This document shows, one piece after another, positions 15,165-24,446 of a stretch of 64,000 nucleotides of DNA (position 1 is its first letter; the number at the start of each line of letters is the position of its first letter). Position numbers and translations under genes: made by a program. The notes under the pieces were generated by a model that was not told the origin of the DNA, did not search any database, and worked only from the letters and a program-made list of their open reading frames with translations. The DNA is from CAYILR01 sp964364175 (GTDB lineage Bacteria; Bdellovibrionota; UBA1018): NCBI GenBank assembly GCA_964364175.1, contig CAYILR010000015.1, forward strand, positions 16,887-80,886, given 5' to 3'.

Positions 15165-17825
15165 TCACGCAACCCCGGTGATCTGTCGCCATCTTGAAGT
15201 GGTTGCGTCGTACATGAAGAACGCAGCGTCGTCGGCCGTTAGTATGACAGCTACTCCAGTGGAGGTTATCACACGATTCGCAGCCGCTGACCCGAGATCC
15301 TGATGGTTGATTGTGATCGTGTTGGCGCTGATGTTTACAACAACCAAGAAGCGACCATCGACGCCACCCGCTATTCCGGTGACCGTGGACCCACCACCGG
15401 CTCCAGACAAACGAGCAAAGCTAAAGCCTGCCGCGCCCGCGTAGTCGTTTTCTGTCGCAGCCAGCGCTGCCGGAGAGGCTGCGCGAGTAGCCAAGTCTCC
15501 GTTAACATCGGCCTTGGCGGCAGGAGTTCCTCCGATGCCCAGACCTGTAGTCGTCAGCCGCATTCCTTCGCTACCACCAACGGACCAAGCCTGAGTGTTC
15601 GCTGCTGGATGAAGCCAACCAGTATCAGGGTCAGCCGTCGCACCCAGCGTTACGGCGGGAGTTGAAGCCGAGCCGTCTATACCAACAGCTACCGCCCCAC
15701 CATCAGCGATGGTGAAGACAGCAGTACCGTTGTCTCGTGCGAGGAAGATCGGCGACGTTTCGTTGTCGTTATCTGCTATGAGCGCGGCGCTAGTGAATGT
15801 CGGAATAGCCGCGCTAGTCGCACGCAAGGAGAAGTAACCACCGATTTGCATCGTGGTACTCTCTGCGTTTCCCATCACGCCAATGCGAGGAAGACTCGCA
15901 CTGAATCCGTGCGTCGGGGCCGAACCAAACATACCAATGTTTAGGCTGCTCGATGCGTTACCTACGCCGTAAACGCCAACGTTGTATCCAGTACCGGCTC
16001 CAACTGCCGCACCCCAAAATCCCGCGTTGAAATTTGCCGTATCAACATACAATGAAGTACCGGAACCTGGGACACTGTTGTAACCAGACAGACCCAGCGT
16101 GGAACCAGTACCCGTGTAAGTTCCGTGGAGGTAGCCCTCGGCTGCTACTCGCGCTCCGGTATCCGCGCCGGTGACGGTAGAATCAAACTCGGCCCCAATC
16201 AACCCGTTGGCTGTAGTGACCAAGTGGAGCGGGAAGCTCGGGGTTAACGTGCCGGAGCCAATACGATCAGTAGATGCGTCGATGAAGAAGAGGTTAGCGT
16301 TGGTATCCCCTTCTACGCGGAAATCGATGTTAGATCCGCCATCATTGAACACAACTTCTGAAGAACCGAAGCTATTGATACCGCTGCCGTCAGCAACGGT
16401 GAAGACGGTAGTGCCGTTGTCTCGACCCAGGAAGATTGGGGACGCAACTGCACCGTTGTCGGCTATGAGGGCTGCGTTGACCAGCGGCGGCGCTGTGCCA
16501 TACAATCCAAAAAACCCGGCTGTGTTGTTTGCACCATTTAGGGCACAGGCGACTAAGCCAACATTTCTTCCGGCTGACGCAACCTTCGCCGCTGCTTGCA
16601 CCCCAACGTTCATTGTGGATGAGTTGCGTGCGTCAAACAGACCTGCTGCGTTGTGGCCCACGGTCGTACCGTTGGCGTAACCTCCAATGCCGATATTGCC
16701 GAACGAGACAAATATATCCGCGCCGGTGCCGGCTGACGAGTTTACAAACTCAAGCGCTTGGCTATTTATACTTCCTGTGTATCCAGCCGCCAAGTACACA
16801 CCAAGGCCGAAGTTCTGGCCGGCTCCTGCTCCGGCACCTGTAGCATTTATGATCGCCGCGTACTGTGCGCCAACCGTCGAACTCAAAGTGGCTGAGACGC
16901 CTAATGCCGGTATCGTGCTCGGCAACGTGCCGCCTACAATGTCTACTTTTGCAGCCGGTAAGTTGGTGCCGAAACCCGCACGATCAGTGCTGGCGTCAAC
17001 AAAGAATAGATTTGGATCAGTGTCTCCTCCAATCCGTGTGTCGCCGGTGGCGGACCCTGCCGCATTTACAACGAGCGCAGGCAGCACACCATTATCGCCG
17101 CGAATCTCAAGCTGTGCTATGGCGTCGACAGCGCCCGTGGCCTCGCCCATCAGGACGTTGTTGTTCCGGTCGACGTTGATTCCCCACACGCCGGTCCCCG
17201 CGGTGGAGTTTGAGCCAATAAGAACCCAGCCAGGCGACAGAGTCCCTCGACTCGTTATCACAAACTGTCGTCCCCCGGCGGGGTTGCTCGCGCGGATGCC
17301 GGCGGTCGCGGCCAGGGCGAGATACCCATTCCACGTCGACAGACCGGAATAGGAGTCTTGGAAGGACTGCCCGTAGAGCCCCGTGCTACCACCGATGATG
17401 TCCAGGTGCGCGTAAGTGTTCCCTACTGTGGCCTGCTCGACGCGAATCGACGCCGCAGTGTTGTCCGCGCCGTACACGTGCAGGCCGGCAAGCGGCACCT
17501 GCGTTGACCCCGCATACCGGATGGCTATGCGCCCATTTGTCTTGTCAACGACAAGTTTGTCCGACGCGCCGAAGGAGCCAGCGTCATTATACTGAAGCCA
17601 TGTGTCGCTACCAGCGACAGCAGCCGTCAGGTTGTACTCTGTGCCAGCGTCGTTCTTGAAGTAGAGTAGGCCATCCGTCTTAGCGTAGACGTGACCATAA
17701 CCCGACGCTGGGGTTCCTGGCGCCGCGATCTCGGAGACTTGTATGCTGGGGATTTTGAGTACGTCAGTGGACTGCATCTGCTGATGCCGACCACCGGATA
17801 TGACTAGAGGCGCTAGCGTTGCCAT
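15165..17825 (-). CDS. large tail fibre protein
   Basis: 886 residues. The N-terminus (MATLAPLVISGGRHQQMQST) resembles that of the fibre at 18337-20532, so both probably dock to the same baseplate partner. The shaft consists of repeated modules: GSDTWLQYN, then several copies of a DTNANLFFIDASTDRIG type block alternating with DNGTAVFTIADGG blocks. The C-terminal end (FFMYDATTSRWRQITGVA) is a typical fibre tip. The base composition looks slightly richer in A/T than neighbouring genes. Confidence 0.82.
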   Translation of the reverse strand: MATLAPLVISGGRHQQMQSTDVLKIPSIQVSEIAAPGTPASGYGHVYAKTDGLLYFKNDAGTEYNLTAAVAGSDTWLQYNDAGSFGASDKLVVDKTNGRIAIRYAGSTQVPLAGLHVYGADNTAASIRVEQATVGNTYAHLDIIGGSTGLYGQSFQDSYSGLSTWNGYLALAATAGIRASNPAGGRQFVITSRGTLSPGWVLIGSNSTAGTGVWGINVDRNNNVLMGEATGAVDAIAQLEIRGDNGVLPALVVNAAGSATGDTRIGGDTDPNLFFVDASTDRAGFGTNLPAAKVDIVGGTLPSTIPALGVSATLSSTVGAQYAAIINATGAGAGAGQNFGLGVYLAAGYTGSINSQALEFVNSSAGTGADIFVSFGNIGIGGYANGTTVGHNAAGLFDARNSSTMNVGVQAAAKVASAGRNVGLVACALNGANNTAGFFGLYGTAPPLVNAALIADNGAVASPIFLGRDNGTTVFTVADGSGINSFGSSEVVFNDGGSNIDFRVEGDTNANLFFIDASTDRIGSGTLTPSFPLHLVTTANGLIGAEFDSTVTGADTGARVAAEGYLHGTYTGTGSTLGLSGYNSVPGSGTSLYVDTANFNAGFWGAAVGAGTGYNVGVYGVGNASSSLNIGMFGSAPTHGFSASLPRIGVMGNAESTTMQIGGYFSLRATSAAIPTFTSAALIADNDNETSPIFLARDNGTAVFTIADGGAVAVGIDGSASTPAVTLGATADPDTGWLHPAANTQAWSVGGSEGMRLTTTGLGIGGTPAAKADVNGDLATRAASPAALAATENDYAGAAGFSFARLSGAGGGSTVTGIAGGVDGRFLVVVNISANTITINHQDLGSAAANRVITSTGVAVILTADDAAFFMYDATTSRWRQITGVA

Positions 17826-17840
17826 GTTCTACCCCAAAGG

Positions 17841-17876
17841 GGTCGTGCGCAGCCCAACAGGCGACCACGCACGACC
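17841..17876 (-). promoter_or_regulatory. hairpin in the leader of the large fibre gene
   Basis: GGTCGTGCG (17841-17849) and CGCACGACC (17868-17876) form a perfect 9-bp stem with an 18-nt loop, between the gene at 17895 and the fibre start at 17825. No T tract follows on the minus strand, so it may be an attenuator, an RNA-stability element or a weak terminator. Confidence 0.45.
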
Positions 17877-17894
17877 ATCCCTAGGCGACTCCAA

Positions 17895-18278
17895 TCAACG
17901 ACGGGTGAACGTGCCCGTCTTGATGTCGAAGTGATAGCCAGCGCCGTCACCACCAAAGAGCCCATGCTTCTTGCCGATGGTGGTAACCAGCATGTTTAGG
18001 TCCTTGGTAGCCTTATCGATCAAGTCAAGGATGACCGTCTCGTCTGCCTTCCACGCCGCATAGCGAGCACCCAACACCTTCTGGTGATTGACTACGGCCT
18101 CCTCGGCCATCGTGACGGTGGCGAGGTCGTCTTTGCTCACCTCGACCTTAGCCGGTGGCCCGCTGGCCGTCTCCACAGCCGTCTCCACAGCCGCCTCCAC
18201 AGCCGCCTCATTAGCGGCCGTCTGTAGAGGTGCCTCCATCTTACCGTTGGGCTTAGAACGCGGAATGTCTGGTTGCAT
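17895..18278 (-). CDS. hypothetical protein with tandem AVET repeat
   Basis: 127 residues. Residues 23-37 come from a 12-bp tandem repeat (18166-18210) and read as AVEA/AVET units. The rest is helical and ends in a Gly-rich stretch (GLFGGDGAGYHFDIKTGTF). AGGAG lies upstream of the ATG. It sits between two fibre genes, which suggests a fibre chaperone or attachment protein, by position only. Confidence 0.65.
   Translation of the reverse strand: MQPDIPRSKPNGKMEAPLQTAANEAAVEAAVETAVETASGPPAKVEVSKDDLATVTMAEEAVVNHQKVLGARYAAWKADETVILDLIDKATKDLNMLVTTIGKKHGLFGGDGAGYHFDIKTGTFTRR
18166..18210. repeat. 12-bp tandem repeat
   Basis: GCCGTCTCCACA twice, GCCGCCTCCACA once and a 9-nt partial unit, in frame within the gene at 17895-18278. 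Replication slippage could change the repeat number. Confidence 0.85.
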
Positions 18279-18336
18279 GTTGTGTCTCCTGCTCAGTTCT
18301 TCATCGTGGTCGTGTTGTCACTATTCAGAGTAAGGC

Positions 18337-20532
18337 TCACAGCAGGACGCCATCGCCGACCTGAACGGCTACCTTTACCGCCCCCGTGCCTCCGAAGGTT
18401 ACTACACCAACCTTCTGCACGGTGTCACCAGTGGTCGACGGCGCCGTCAGAGTGACGTTACCTGCCGTCGCGCTCATGTAGACGACCTTGCCCACGTCGC
18501 CAACCGCAGGGACCGAATCCCACACAGCGTCGGGTACGGCGACCTCACCAGCCACCGTGATGTTGCCGCTGCTGCCGCTGGAGATGCCGGCTCCCGCAAT
18601 GCCTACGGCGTTGACCAACTCGCCAGCACCATTGGCGTCGGCCTTGAAGATTCGGGGGTTGCCCGCCGAGTCATCCCACACCACAATGTTACCAGCGACC
18701 AGTGTCTCGCCAGCGGTTCCATTGATGAACGCGGTCGCCACGCCCGCATGGGTGTGGAGCGCGTCGGCGTTGCTGGCGTTGGTCAGTGTCGTCAGGTTGG
18801 CGGCGGTGACGGTGGCCGTGGTCGCCACACCCTCAATCTTGAACCGCGCCGAGGCGTTCTGTGGCAGGTCGATGTTACCTGTCGAGGTCGTCGCCAGCGT
18901 CGCGCCCGCCTGCACGGTGATTGCCGTGCCGGTGGAGTTGACGATAGCCGCCGTGGTGGCGCCACCTTGGAGGTTGATGCCGCCAGTACCGTTGATGGTC
19001 AGGGCACCCGCAGCCGTGCTCCATGTGGCGGCGGCAGCCGAGGTCAGCGTAAGCGCGCCAGCCGAAGTCGACCACGTGGACGCGGCACCAGCCGTCAAGG
19101 TAATGGCGCCAGATGGGGTGATCGAGAAGCTGGTCATGCCAGTCTCGCCCACCGCGCCAGCACCATTGAAGTCCAGCGTGGCAACGTCGTCACCGAAGGT
19201 GCCGGAGGCACCGCCACGCAAGGTGGCTGCGCCTGTGGTCTGGAGATTGAAGGCGCCAGTGGCGGCCGTCCACGAGAAACCACCCGTAGACGTGAACGCC
19301 AGATCCACTGAGTCGCTGACAATGAAGTCTTCAGTACCAGCGATGTTTACCGTGCCTTCGCCCGCCGACGTAGTGAGGGTGTTGCCCGCTACATAGGCCG
19401 ACTGCAAGGTGCTGGAACCCGCAGCTAGATCGGTGAACGTGATGCCGGTCGATGCGCCAGAGCCGACTTCCCATGCTCCGTCAGTGCCCGCGCGCAAGAT
19501 CGACACGTTGACACGCCGGATGGCTGCGCCATCAGAGGCCACCGCGGTGAACTGGTTTTGCGTGAAGTCTTCGACGGTAGCGGTCAGACCGATACCGCGA
19601 ATGGTCAGCGTCGTACCAACGTGCGAAAGCACCTCGTACAGACCGGGGTTCGCAGTACCCGTGATCTGAATGATTTGGCCGACGGCGAACGTCGCCGATG
19701 CAGTCGTGGTCACTGTCGGGTTGCTGGTCGCGGCTACGCCTGCCACGTAGGCGCCAGCGACAGTGTCCGCGGTGGCCGTCGGCAGATAGTTGACGATCAG
19801 GCCGCCACTCTGTGCACTGACGGTGTTGTAGCCGTAGTTCAGGTGCAGGTGGTTGTCGGCGATGAGGACGGTCTCTGAGCTTGTCGTGGTTGTTGAACCA
19901 CTGATGATCAGATTTCCAGTCACCGACAAGTTGCCACCAACGGAGGCGTTGTTGGTAACCGCCAGTGCCGTACCTGCGGCAGAGAACGTCGCGGCACCGG
20001 AGACGGCTACCGCTCCTGGCCCAACGGTGACAGCGCCTGTCGTGGTCTTGAACGCGCCAGAACCACCAGACAGATCGACAGAGGCGGTGCCGGCTCCGGT
20101 CATTGTCGTGCCGGTAGCCAGGGTCACCGAACCTGCGACCGAGATCGCACCCGGTCCGATGGTGACGGCACCTGTCGTGGTCTTGAAGATGCCAGAACCA
20201 CCGGACAGGTCGACGATGGCCGTGCCTGCCGCCGCCAACGTCGTGCCTGTGGCCAACGTCGCCGAACCGGAGACGGAAATTGCACCGGGTCCGAGGGTGA
20301 CAACGCCAGCGGATGTCTTGAAGATGCCTGTAGCATTTGAGAAGTCGAGGGTACCAGCACCCACGGCAGCGACGATAGACTTGCCTGCGGCGATGCTGAC
20401 GTTGGAACCGGCGGGGGTGATGGTGAGGTCACCCGTGCCTGTCTTGATTCCAGAACCGACGATCAGCGCGTCAGTGTCCTGAACCCGCTTTTGCCGTCCA
20501 GACTCAAGTACCAAAGAACGAAGATCAGCCAT
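18337..20532 (-). CDS. tail fibre protein with 45-residue repeats
   Basis: 731 residues, rich in Ala, Thr, Gly and Ser. The N-terminus (MADLRSLVLESGRQKRVQDT) is shared in pattern with the fibre at 15165. Residues about 62-190 hold three 45-residue repeats containing FKTTTGAVTIGPGAISV. A TADTVAGAYVAG block follows, then a beta-rich shaft with WSTSAGALTL-like units and a C-terminal domain (VNAVGIAGAGISSGSSGNIT) typical of phage surface proteins. AAGGAG precedes the start. Confidence 0.8.
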   Translation of the reverse strand: MADLRSLVLESGRQKRVQDTDALIVGSGIKTGTGDLTITPAGSNVSIAAGKSIVAAVGAGTLDFSNATGIFKTSAGVVTLGPGAISVSGSATLATGTTLAAAGTAIVDLSGGSGIFKTTTGAVTIGPGAISVAGSVTLATGTTMTGAGTASVDLSGGSGAFKTTTGAVTVGPGAVAVSGAATFSAAGTALAVTNNASVGGNLSVTGNLIISGSTTTTSSETVLIADNHLHLNYGYNTVSAQSGGLIVNYLPTATADTVAGAYVAGVAATSNPTVTTTASATFAVGQIIQITGTANPGLYEVLSHVGTTLTIRGIGLTATVEDFTQNQFTAVASDGAAIRRVNVSILRAGTDGAWEVGSGASTGITFTDLAAGSSTLQSAYVAGNTLTTSAGEGTVNIAGTEDFIVSDSVDLAFTSTGGFSWTAATGAFNLQTTGAATLRGGASGTFGDDVATLDFNGAGAVGETGMTSFSITPSGAITLTAGAASTWSTSAGALTLTSAAAATWSTAAGALTINGTGGINLQGGATTAAIVNSTGTAITVQAGATLATTSTGNIDLPQNASARFKIEGVATTATVTAANLTTLTNASNADALHTHAGVATAFINGTAGETLVAGNIVVWDDSAGNPRIFKADANGAGELVNAVGIAGAGISSGSSGNITVAGEVAVPDAVWDSVPAVGDVGKVVYMSATAGNVTLTAPSTTGDTVQKVGVVTFGGTGAVKVAVQVGDGVLL
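19963..20349. repeat. three 135-bp repeats inside a fibre gene
   Basis: The encoded FKT(S/T)(A/T)GxVTxGPGA blocks begin at residues 71, 116 and 161, an exact 45-residue period. The copies differ at several positions, so they are not a recent assembly artefact. Confidence 0.8.
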
Positions 20533-20578
20533 GACTTTCTACTCCTTGTTTGCGTAACCGAACAGACCGCAATCGCGC

Positions 20579-21454
20579 CTACAGCAAGATTGGTGGTTGG
20601 GGGTTAAACTCCACCCGACATGTCTTGAGTGCCGCGTAGTTGGTGTTGTCGATGCAGGTCCCCACGATCACCAGATAGGAGCCTGGTGTGGTCGGAGGAG
20701 TCGCTGAGAGCTTTCCCAGCCCTGTACCACCATCGTCTGTTGACGCGGCGAGATAGACCACATCCCCAGAAATGGGGAGGCCGCCAACTGTGGTGAATTT
20801 TGCGCTCTCAGACACGCTACCGGACAAGAGCATCGTGCCGGCCGTGCCGGCGTTATGGCCGATGCAAGTCGCTTGGAGCAGCGAGCCATCATTCCGCGCC
20901 TTACCCCAAGTGTTATTGGCGAAAACGTATGCGAAGTCGCCGTTCGCCAGGCCAGCCGTAGATTGGCCGGTGATGACGTTACCGCCTCCACCTCCACCTC
21001 CTCCTGGTTGGTAACTTGGAACAGTGATTGGACCATTGCTGGTAAGCACGTATCCAGCAGTTGTGGGAGACAGCAGAACCCACGCGGCACCATTCCATAC
21101 CATCAGGTCGCCAATGCCAGGATCTTCTGGTTGAACGACGTACTGGATGACCTCTGCTATTTGCGGAGCAGGGCTAGGAGTAGGCTGGCCGCCATCGTCT
21201 GGGATATGTATCCACAAATGCTCTACAGCAAATACGAGAGTTGTAGAAGCTACCCACCATAGCTGTGGTGCATAGTCCAGTAAATTGTATTGTTTTCCAG
21301 GCTCTACGGTGAGGACAACCCGGTCCAAGGTCCCTGGGCCGAGGGCGATGACCTGGACTTCGCCCGAGGTACGGTTCACAGCAGGCAAGTTCGTCAATGC
21401 GGGCTGGTTCAACAGCCGCATCAACCGAGCTAGGTCCTGACTGGGCGTCGCCAT
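20579..21454 (-). CDS. tail-associated structural protein
   Basis: 291 residues. An N-terminal helix is followed by a beta-rich domain (residues 30-90), a Pro-rich linker, and a C-terminal domain after an eight-glycine run, with DLMVWNGAAWVLL and GTMLLSGSVSESAKF, patterns seen in phage fibre and baseplate proteins. It is the first gene of the minus-strand fibre block, divergent from the sliding clamp gene. A receptor-binding or fibre-linker role is inferred. Confidence 0.65.
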   Translation of the reverse strand: MATPSQDLARLMRLLNQPALTNLPAVNRTSGEVQVIALGPGTLDRVVLTVEPGKQYNLLDYAPQLWWVASTTLVFAVEHLWIHIPDDGGQPTPSPAPQIAEVIQYVVQPEDPGIGDLMVWNGAAWVLLSPTTAGYVLTSNGPITVPSYQPGGGGGGGGNVITGQSTAGLANGDFAYVFANNTWGKARNDGSLLQATCIGHNAGTAGTMLLSGSVSESAKFTTVGGLPISGDVVYLAASTDDGGTGLGKLSATPPTTPGSYLVIVGTCIDNTNYAALKTCRVEFNPQPPILL

Positions 21455-21567
21455 CCGTCCTCCGGCTAAGGAGAGGATGCGGGCCTACTGAGGGTACGAG
21501 GCTACTTCATCTCTTGACGCTATGCCCGGCTACCGGCATTCTGCGCCCCCTACCAAGAGGAGCTACC
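21455..21567. promoter_or_regulatory. divergent intergenic region between fibres and clamp
   Basis: 113 nt separate the fibre gene (minus) and the clamp gene (plus). On the plus strand TTGACG, 17 nt, CATTCT could be a weak promoter for the clamp operon, and AAGAGGAG is a good ribosome-binding site for the clamp ATG at 21568. No clear minus-strand promoter is seen. Confidence 0.35.
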
Positions 21568-22881
21568 ATGCGGTTTGAAGCGAAGAAGAAGGCGCTCACT
21601 AGCGCCATTTCAGACGTCCGCAGCATCACCGAGACCTTGGAGCTAGCGGAAGGATCGACTACCGCGCTGCGCCTCAAGACCGACGGGAAGATCATCAAGG
21701 TATCGTCTCTCTACGCCGAGGCCACCGTCTCCGAGGTGGTCGTCGAGGAAGCCGGCGACATCGTCGTGGACGTCGCTTCCCTTCTGCAAGCCTTGTCCGT
21801 CTCGGGCAACGAGTTCAAGCTCACCACCAAGGGCAAGAATGTCAACTATGCCTGCGGACGTGTGAATGGCTCCATCACGCTTCAGGCCGTGGACTTGGAC
21901 GAGAGCATCCTTCTCAACGCTCCAAAGCCGACGATCCACGTCTTGAACCTCAAGGAGCTTCTGTCCTCCTTGGCGCTCAAAGCCCAAGGCCGGGCGACAG
22001 ATCGAACCTTACACTTCGACGCCAAGGGGAAGAAAATCCGAGGTGAGTCCACCGACAGCTTCCGTGGTGTGGTGGTCACGATCGGTGTGGACAAGGACTC
22101 GAAGATCCCGAGCAACGCGGCTCTCAGTCTGCCGCAGAAGTCAGCCGATGTCCTGGCCAAGTTGGCGGCGGACTCGATGGTGGGCTTCAACGAATCGTTC
22201 TTCACCGTGAAGCTGCCTGGCTTTATTACCACCATTCCGTTGTCGGCGGTTGAGCCGCTTCAGATCCAAAACCAGCTTGCTGACTTACTGGGCAGCCAAA
22301 AGCCGTTCGGAGAAGCCGTCTTCAACGTCTCCGAGTTGAAGGACGCTCTATCGGACGCTATCTCCGCCGTCGGGAAGGCCAACTCCCCAGCGCTGGCCTT
22401 GGTCCTCAACAAGGGCAACACGGATTGTCTGTTCACTGGCGAGGCGTCGTCTGGTGAAGCTCAGATCGCGTTCAAGGCTGAGAGCGTGTCTCTCAACGTC
22501 AAGAGCGTGTCCCTCGGGCTCACTGCGCTGTACCTCCAGGAATGCTTGAACTTCTACAGCGCCGACAAGGTCAAATGTACGGTGTACCAACAAGCCGTCG
22601 TCCTGGACCTGACGGATACGACTGAATTCCTCCTTGGGCAAACGACTCTCGTGCCACTCATCTCCTTGGTGGAAGACCAAACTGCCCCCAAGGCAGATGA
22701 CGAAGGCGAGGAAGAGAAAGCTCCGCCGCCGAAGGCCAAGGCGAAGCCCGCTTCCAAGGCGGCAGCGGCAGCCGAGGAAGACGAGAAGCCGGCCGCCCCG
22801 AAGAAGGAAAAGCTCGCATCCGCACAGCCTACTGAAGAGGACTCGGAGACCGAGGACGAAGACTTCGACGACGAGGAATGA
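21568..22881 (+). CDS. dnaN: sliding clamp (DNA polymerase III beta-like) with acidic tail
   Basis: 437 residues. The core (1 to about 367) follows the beta-clamp pattern: MRFEAKKKALTSAISDVRSI at the start, VDVASLLQALS, ESTDSFRGVVV (the TDxHR-like block) and a last domain with YLQECLNFYSADKVKCTVYQ. It tethers the replicative polymerase to DNA and would be loaded by the clamp loader at 9945-11156. An extra tail of about 70 residues, rich in Glu, Asp, Lys and Ala, follows the normal end of the fold. The start is fixed by AAGAGGAG. It heads the tail operon: its stop overlaps the next ATG. Confidence 0.88.
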   Translation: MRFEAKKKALTSAISDVRSITETLELAEGSTTALRLKTDGKIIKVSSLYAEATVSEVVVEEAGDIVVDVASLLQALSVSGNEFKLTTKGKNVNYACGRVNGSITLQAVDLDESILLNAPKPTIHVLNLKELLSSLALKAQGRATDRTLHFDAKGKKIRGESTDSFRGVVVTIGVDKDSKIPSNAALSLPQKSADVLAKLAADSMVGFNESFFTVKLPGFITTIPLSAVEPLQIQNQLADLLGSQKPFGEAVFNVSELKDALSDAISAVGKANSPALALVLNKGNTDCLFTGEASSGEAQIAFKAESVSLNVKSVSLGLTALYLQECLNFYSADKVKCTVYQQAVVLDLTDTTEFLLGQTTLVPLISLVEDQTAPKADDEGEEEKAPPPKAKAKPASKAAAAAEEDEKPAAPKKEKLASAQPTEEDSETEDEDFDDEE

Positions 22882-23423
22882 GGATGTCGGTCCTACCGCC
22901 ACGCTTCCTAGATCCGAGTCTCTGGCTTGGCCTTCAGGTCGACACCTTCTATGTCGTCTACGCCGATGGGCAGCTTCATCCTCGATCCACCGACAGCGCG
23001 GATGCGGTGTACCAACCTGCTGGTTGCATCCCTGAGTTCATCTTCTGTCGTATTTCTGACAGCGAGAAGCGCTTGGAACACGCCTTGGAGAGCCGTCTAG
23101 CTGTGGGAGGCTCCTGGGGCGCGCTATACGAGGTGCTGGGCCAAGGGAGTGTCATCGGGACAGCGCTCTCTGTGCGGACATCGGCTTTTTCCTCCACTCA
23201 CGTTCTACCGGACATGGTGCATCTCGTGTGCATGGTCGATGACGTTCCACATGACTCAGTCATGAAAGCCCTCTATGACTTCAAGACCTTTCGGTCCTTT
23301 CGTCTTGGCCCGATGACAGACGACGACCACCCTCACGATCTCTTGGTCACCACCAAGGCTCGCTGGTTCCGCAACCGGAACAACCCGAAGTTTCTGGGCT
23401 TCAGCAAGGACGACAAGCTGTGA
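22878..23423 (+). CDS. hypothetical protein of the tail operon
   Basis: 181 residues, not recognised. Mixed alpha/beta; residues 105-150 include strands (HLVCMVDDVPHDSVMKALYD) and the C-terminus is basic (RWFRNRNNPKFLGFSKDDKL). It is coupled to the clamp upstream (ATGA) and to the next gene (GTG overlap). Because it directly follows the clamp it could be either a replication or a tail-assembly factor. Confidence 0.7.
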   Translation: MRMSVLPPRFLDPSLWLGLQVDTFYVVYADGQLHPRSTDSADAVYQPAGCIPEFIFCRISDSEKRLEHALESRLAVGGSWGALYEVLGQGSVIGTALSVRTSAFSSTHVLPDMVHLVCMVDDVPHDSVMKALYDFKTFRSFRLGPMTDDDHPHDLLVTTKARWFRNRNNPKFLGFSKDDKL

Positions 23424-24046
23424 GCAAGACAGTTGCCAAGGCCGCGGAGGAGGTCGTAGAGGCCACGTCAGTGGTCCAAGACCTTCGTGGTGAGGTCGTC
23501 ATCAATAAGCTCATTGCCGCCTTCCAATTGGCGAAGTTTGCCAAGTTCGATCCGGAGGCCCTGCTAGAGGAATTGACCGACATCGCCAACGACGCAGCCT
23601 TCGACAGCGAGGGCTTTGAACTCGACAGCACCGATGGCATCGCCGATGCGGTCAAGCATCGGTTCAAGCTGCAAGCTCTCCGGGACAGGTTGGTGAAGAT
23701 CAACCAGAGGCTGCGCGAGAGTATGTCGAAAATCGGGCGCACCTATCGCCTGGCCCTCGTCTATCTGCGCCAGCATGACATGGTGAGGTCTCTCACGGTC
23801 AAAGCTCAGGACGAGATCGCGTTCGCTGCGCTGCGGGAGATCGCCGATGCCCAAGACAACATGAAGCTCGTCATGGACTCTGTCAGAGACACCCTTCAGA
23901 GCATTGATGACAAAACCAGGACGTTGGACGCTTGGTTCTCGCTCCATAAGCAGTACGTCTTTTTAGCTCTCAACCGAGGTCCGAGGTCCGATGGCGACGA
24001 AGAAAACTCCAAGGCCCCAAAGCGGCTCGGCAAAAGCCGCGTCTGA
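23420..24046 (+). CDS. helical tail-operon protein
   Basis: 208 residues, almost entirely helical, with charged amphipathic segments and a likely coiled coil between residues 85 and 175. GTG start overlapping the upstream stop. The last 56 nt also encode the start of the next gene in another frame. Positioned like a tail chaperone or small tail protein, but no family is recognised. Confidence 0.65.
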   Translation: MSKTVAKAAEEVVEATSVVQDLRGEVVINKLIAAFQLAKFAKFDPEALLEELTDIANDAAFDSEGFELDSTDGIADAVKHRFKLQALRDRLVKINQRLRESMSKIGRTYRLALVYLRQHDMVRSLTVKAQDEIAFAALREIADAQDNMKLVMDSVRDTLQSIDDKTRTLDAWFSLHKQYVFLALNRGPRSDGDEENSKAPKRLGKSRV

Positions 24047-24446
24047 GGCACTTCAGATCATCACCAGCATCACAAAGCTGAGCCACGAGCAGCAGGCGCG
24101 TGTGGATGTCCTATTGCCACAAGCGGCGATCTTGGTGGAGGACATCGAAGACCGCATGATCGCACTGGCCTCGATCGCGGTGAAGCGCTGGAATCCAGAT
24201 GCCTCACTCCACGATGTAGACGAGGACGGTACTCCGGTCTTCAACCTCGACGAGTTCTTGGAGACGATCGATGAGATCGGCGAATGCGCCATGATTCGAT
24301 CCATTGCCCAGTTCTTCAAACTGCCTGAAGCCGTCGTGGATCCGCTCATCACCGAGAAGCTGAAATCGGCCTACGTGTCTTTGCCAGCGCCACCCAAGCG
24401 AGACGACAAGGGGTTCACCATCAAGCGCGCCCGGAGAGCGCAATGA
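23991..24446 (+). CDS. hypothetical tail-operon protein
   Basis: 151 residues, helical, with a basic N-terminus (MATKKTPRPQSGSAKAA) and a basic C-terminus (KRARRAQ). It overlaps the previous gene by 56 nt in a different frame, longer than the usual 4-nt overlap here. A start further in would lose the conserved-looking N-terminus; the ATG at 23991 is the only good one before residue 50. Confidence 0.65.
   Translation: MATKKTPRPQSGSAKAASEALQIITSITKLSHEQQARVDVLLPQAAILVEDIEDRMIALASIAVKRWNPDASLHDVDEDGTPVFNLDEFLETIDEIGECAMIRSIAQFFKLPEAVVDPLITEKLKSAYVSLPAPPKRDDKGFTIKRARRAQ

Noticed and set aside
19963..20349. Repeats as a CRISPR array
   Set aside because: The 135-bp units are diverged coding repeats without constant repeats and unique spacers.
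21500..21540. Strong promoter before the clamp operon
   Set aside because: TTGACG is present but the -10 position reads CATTCT; kept only as a weak candidate.
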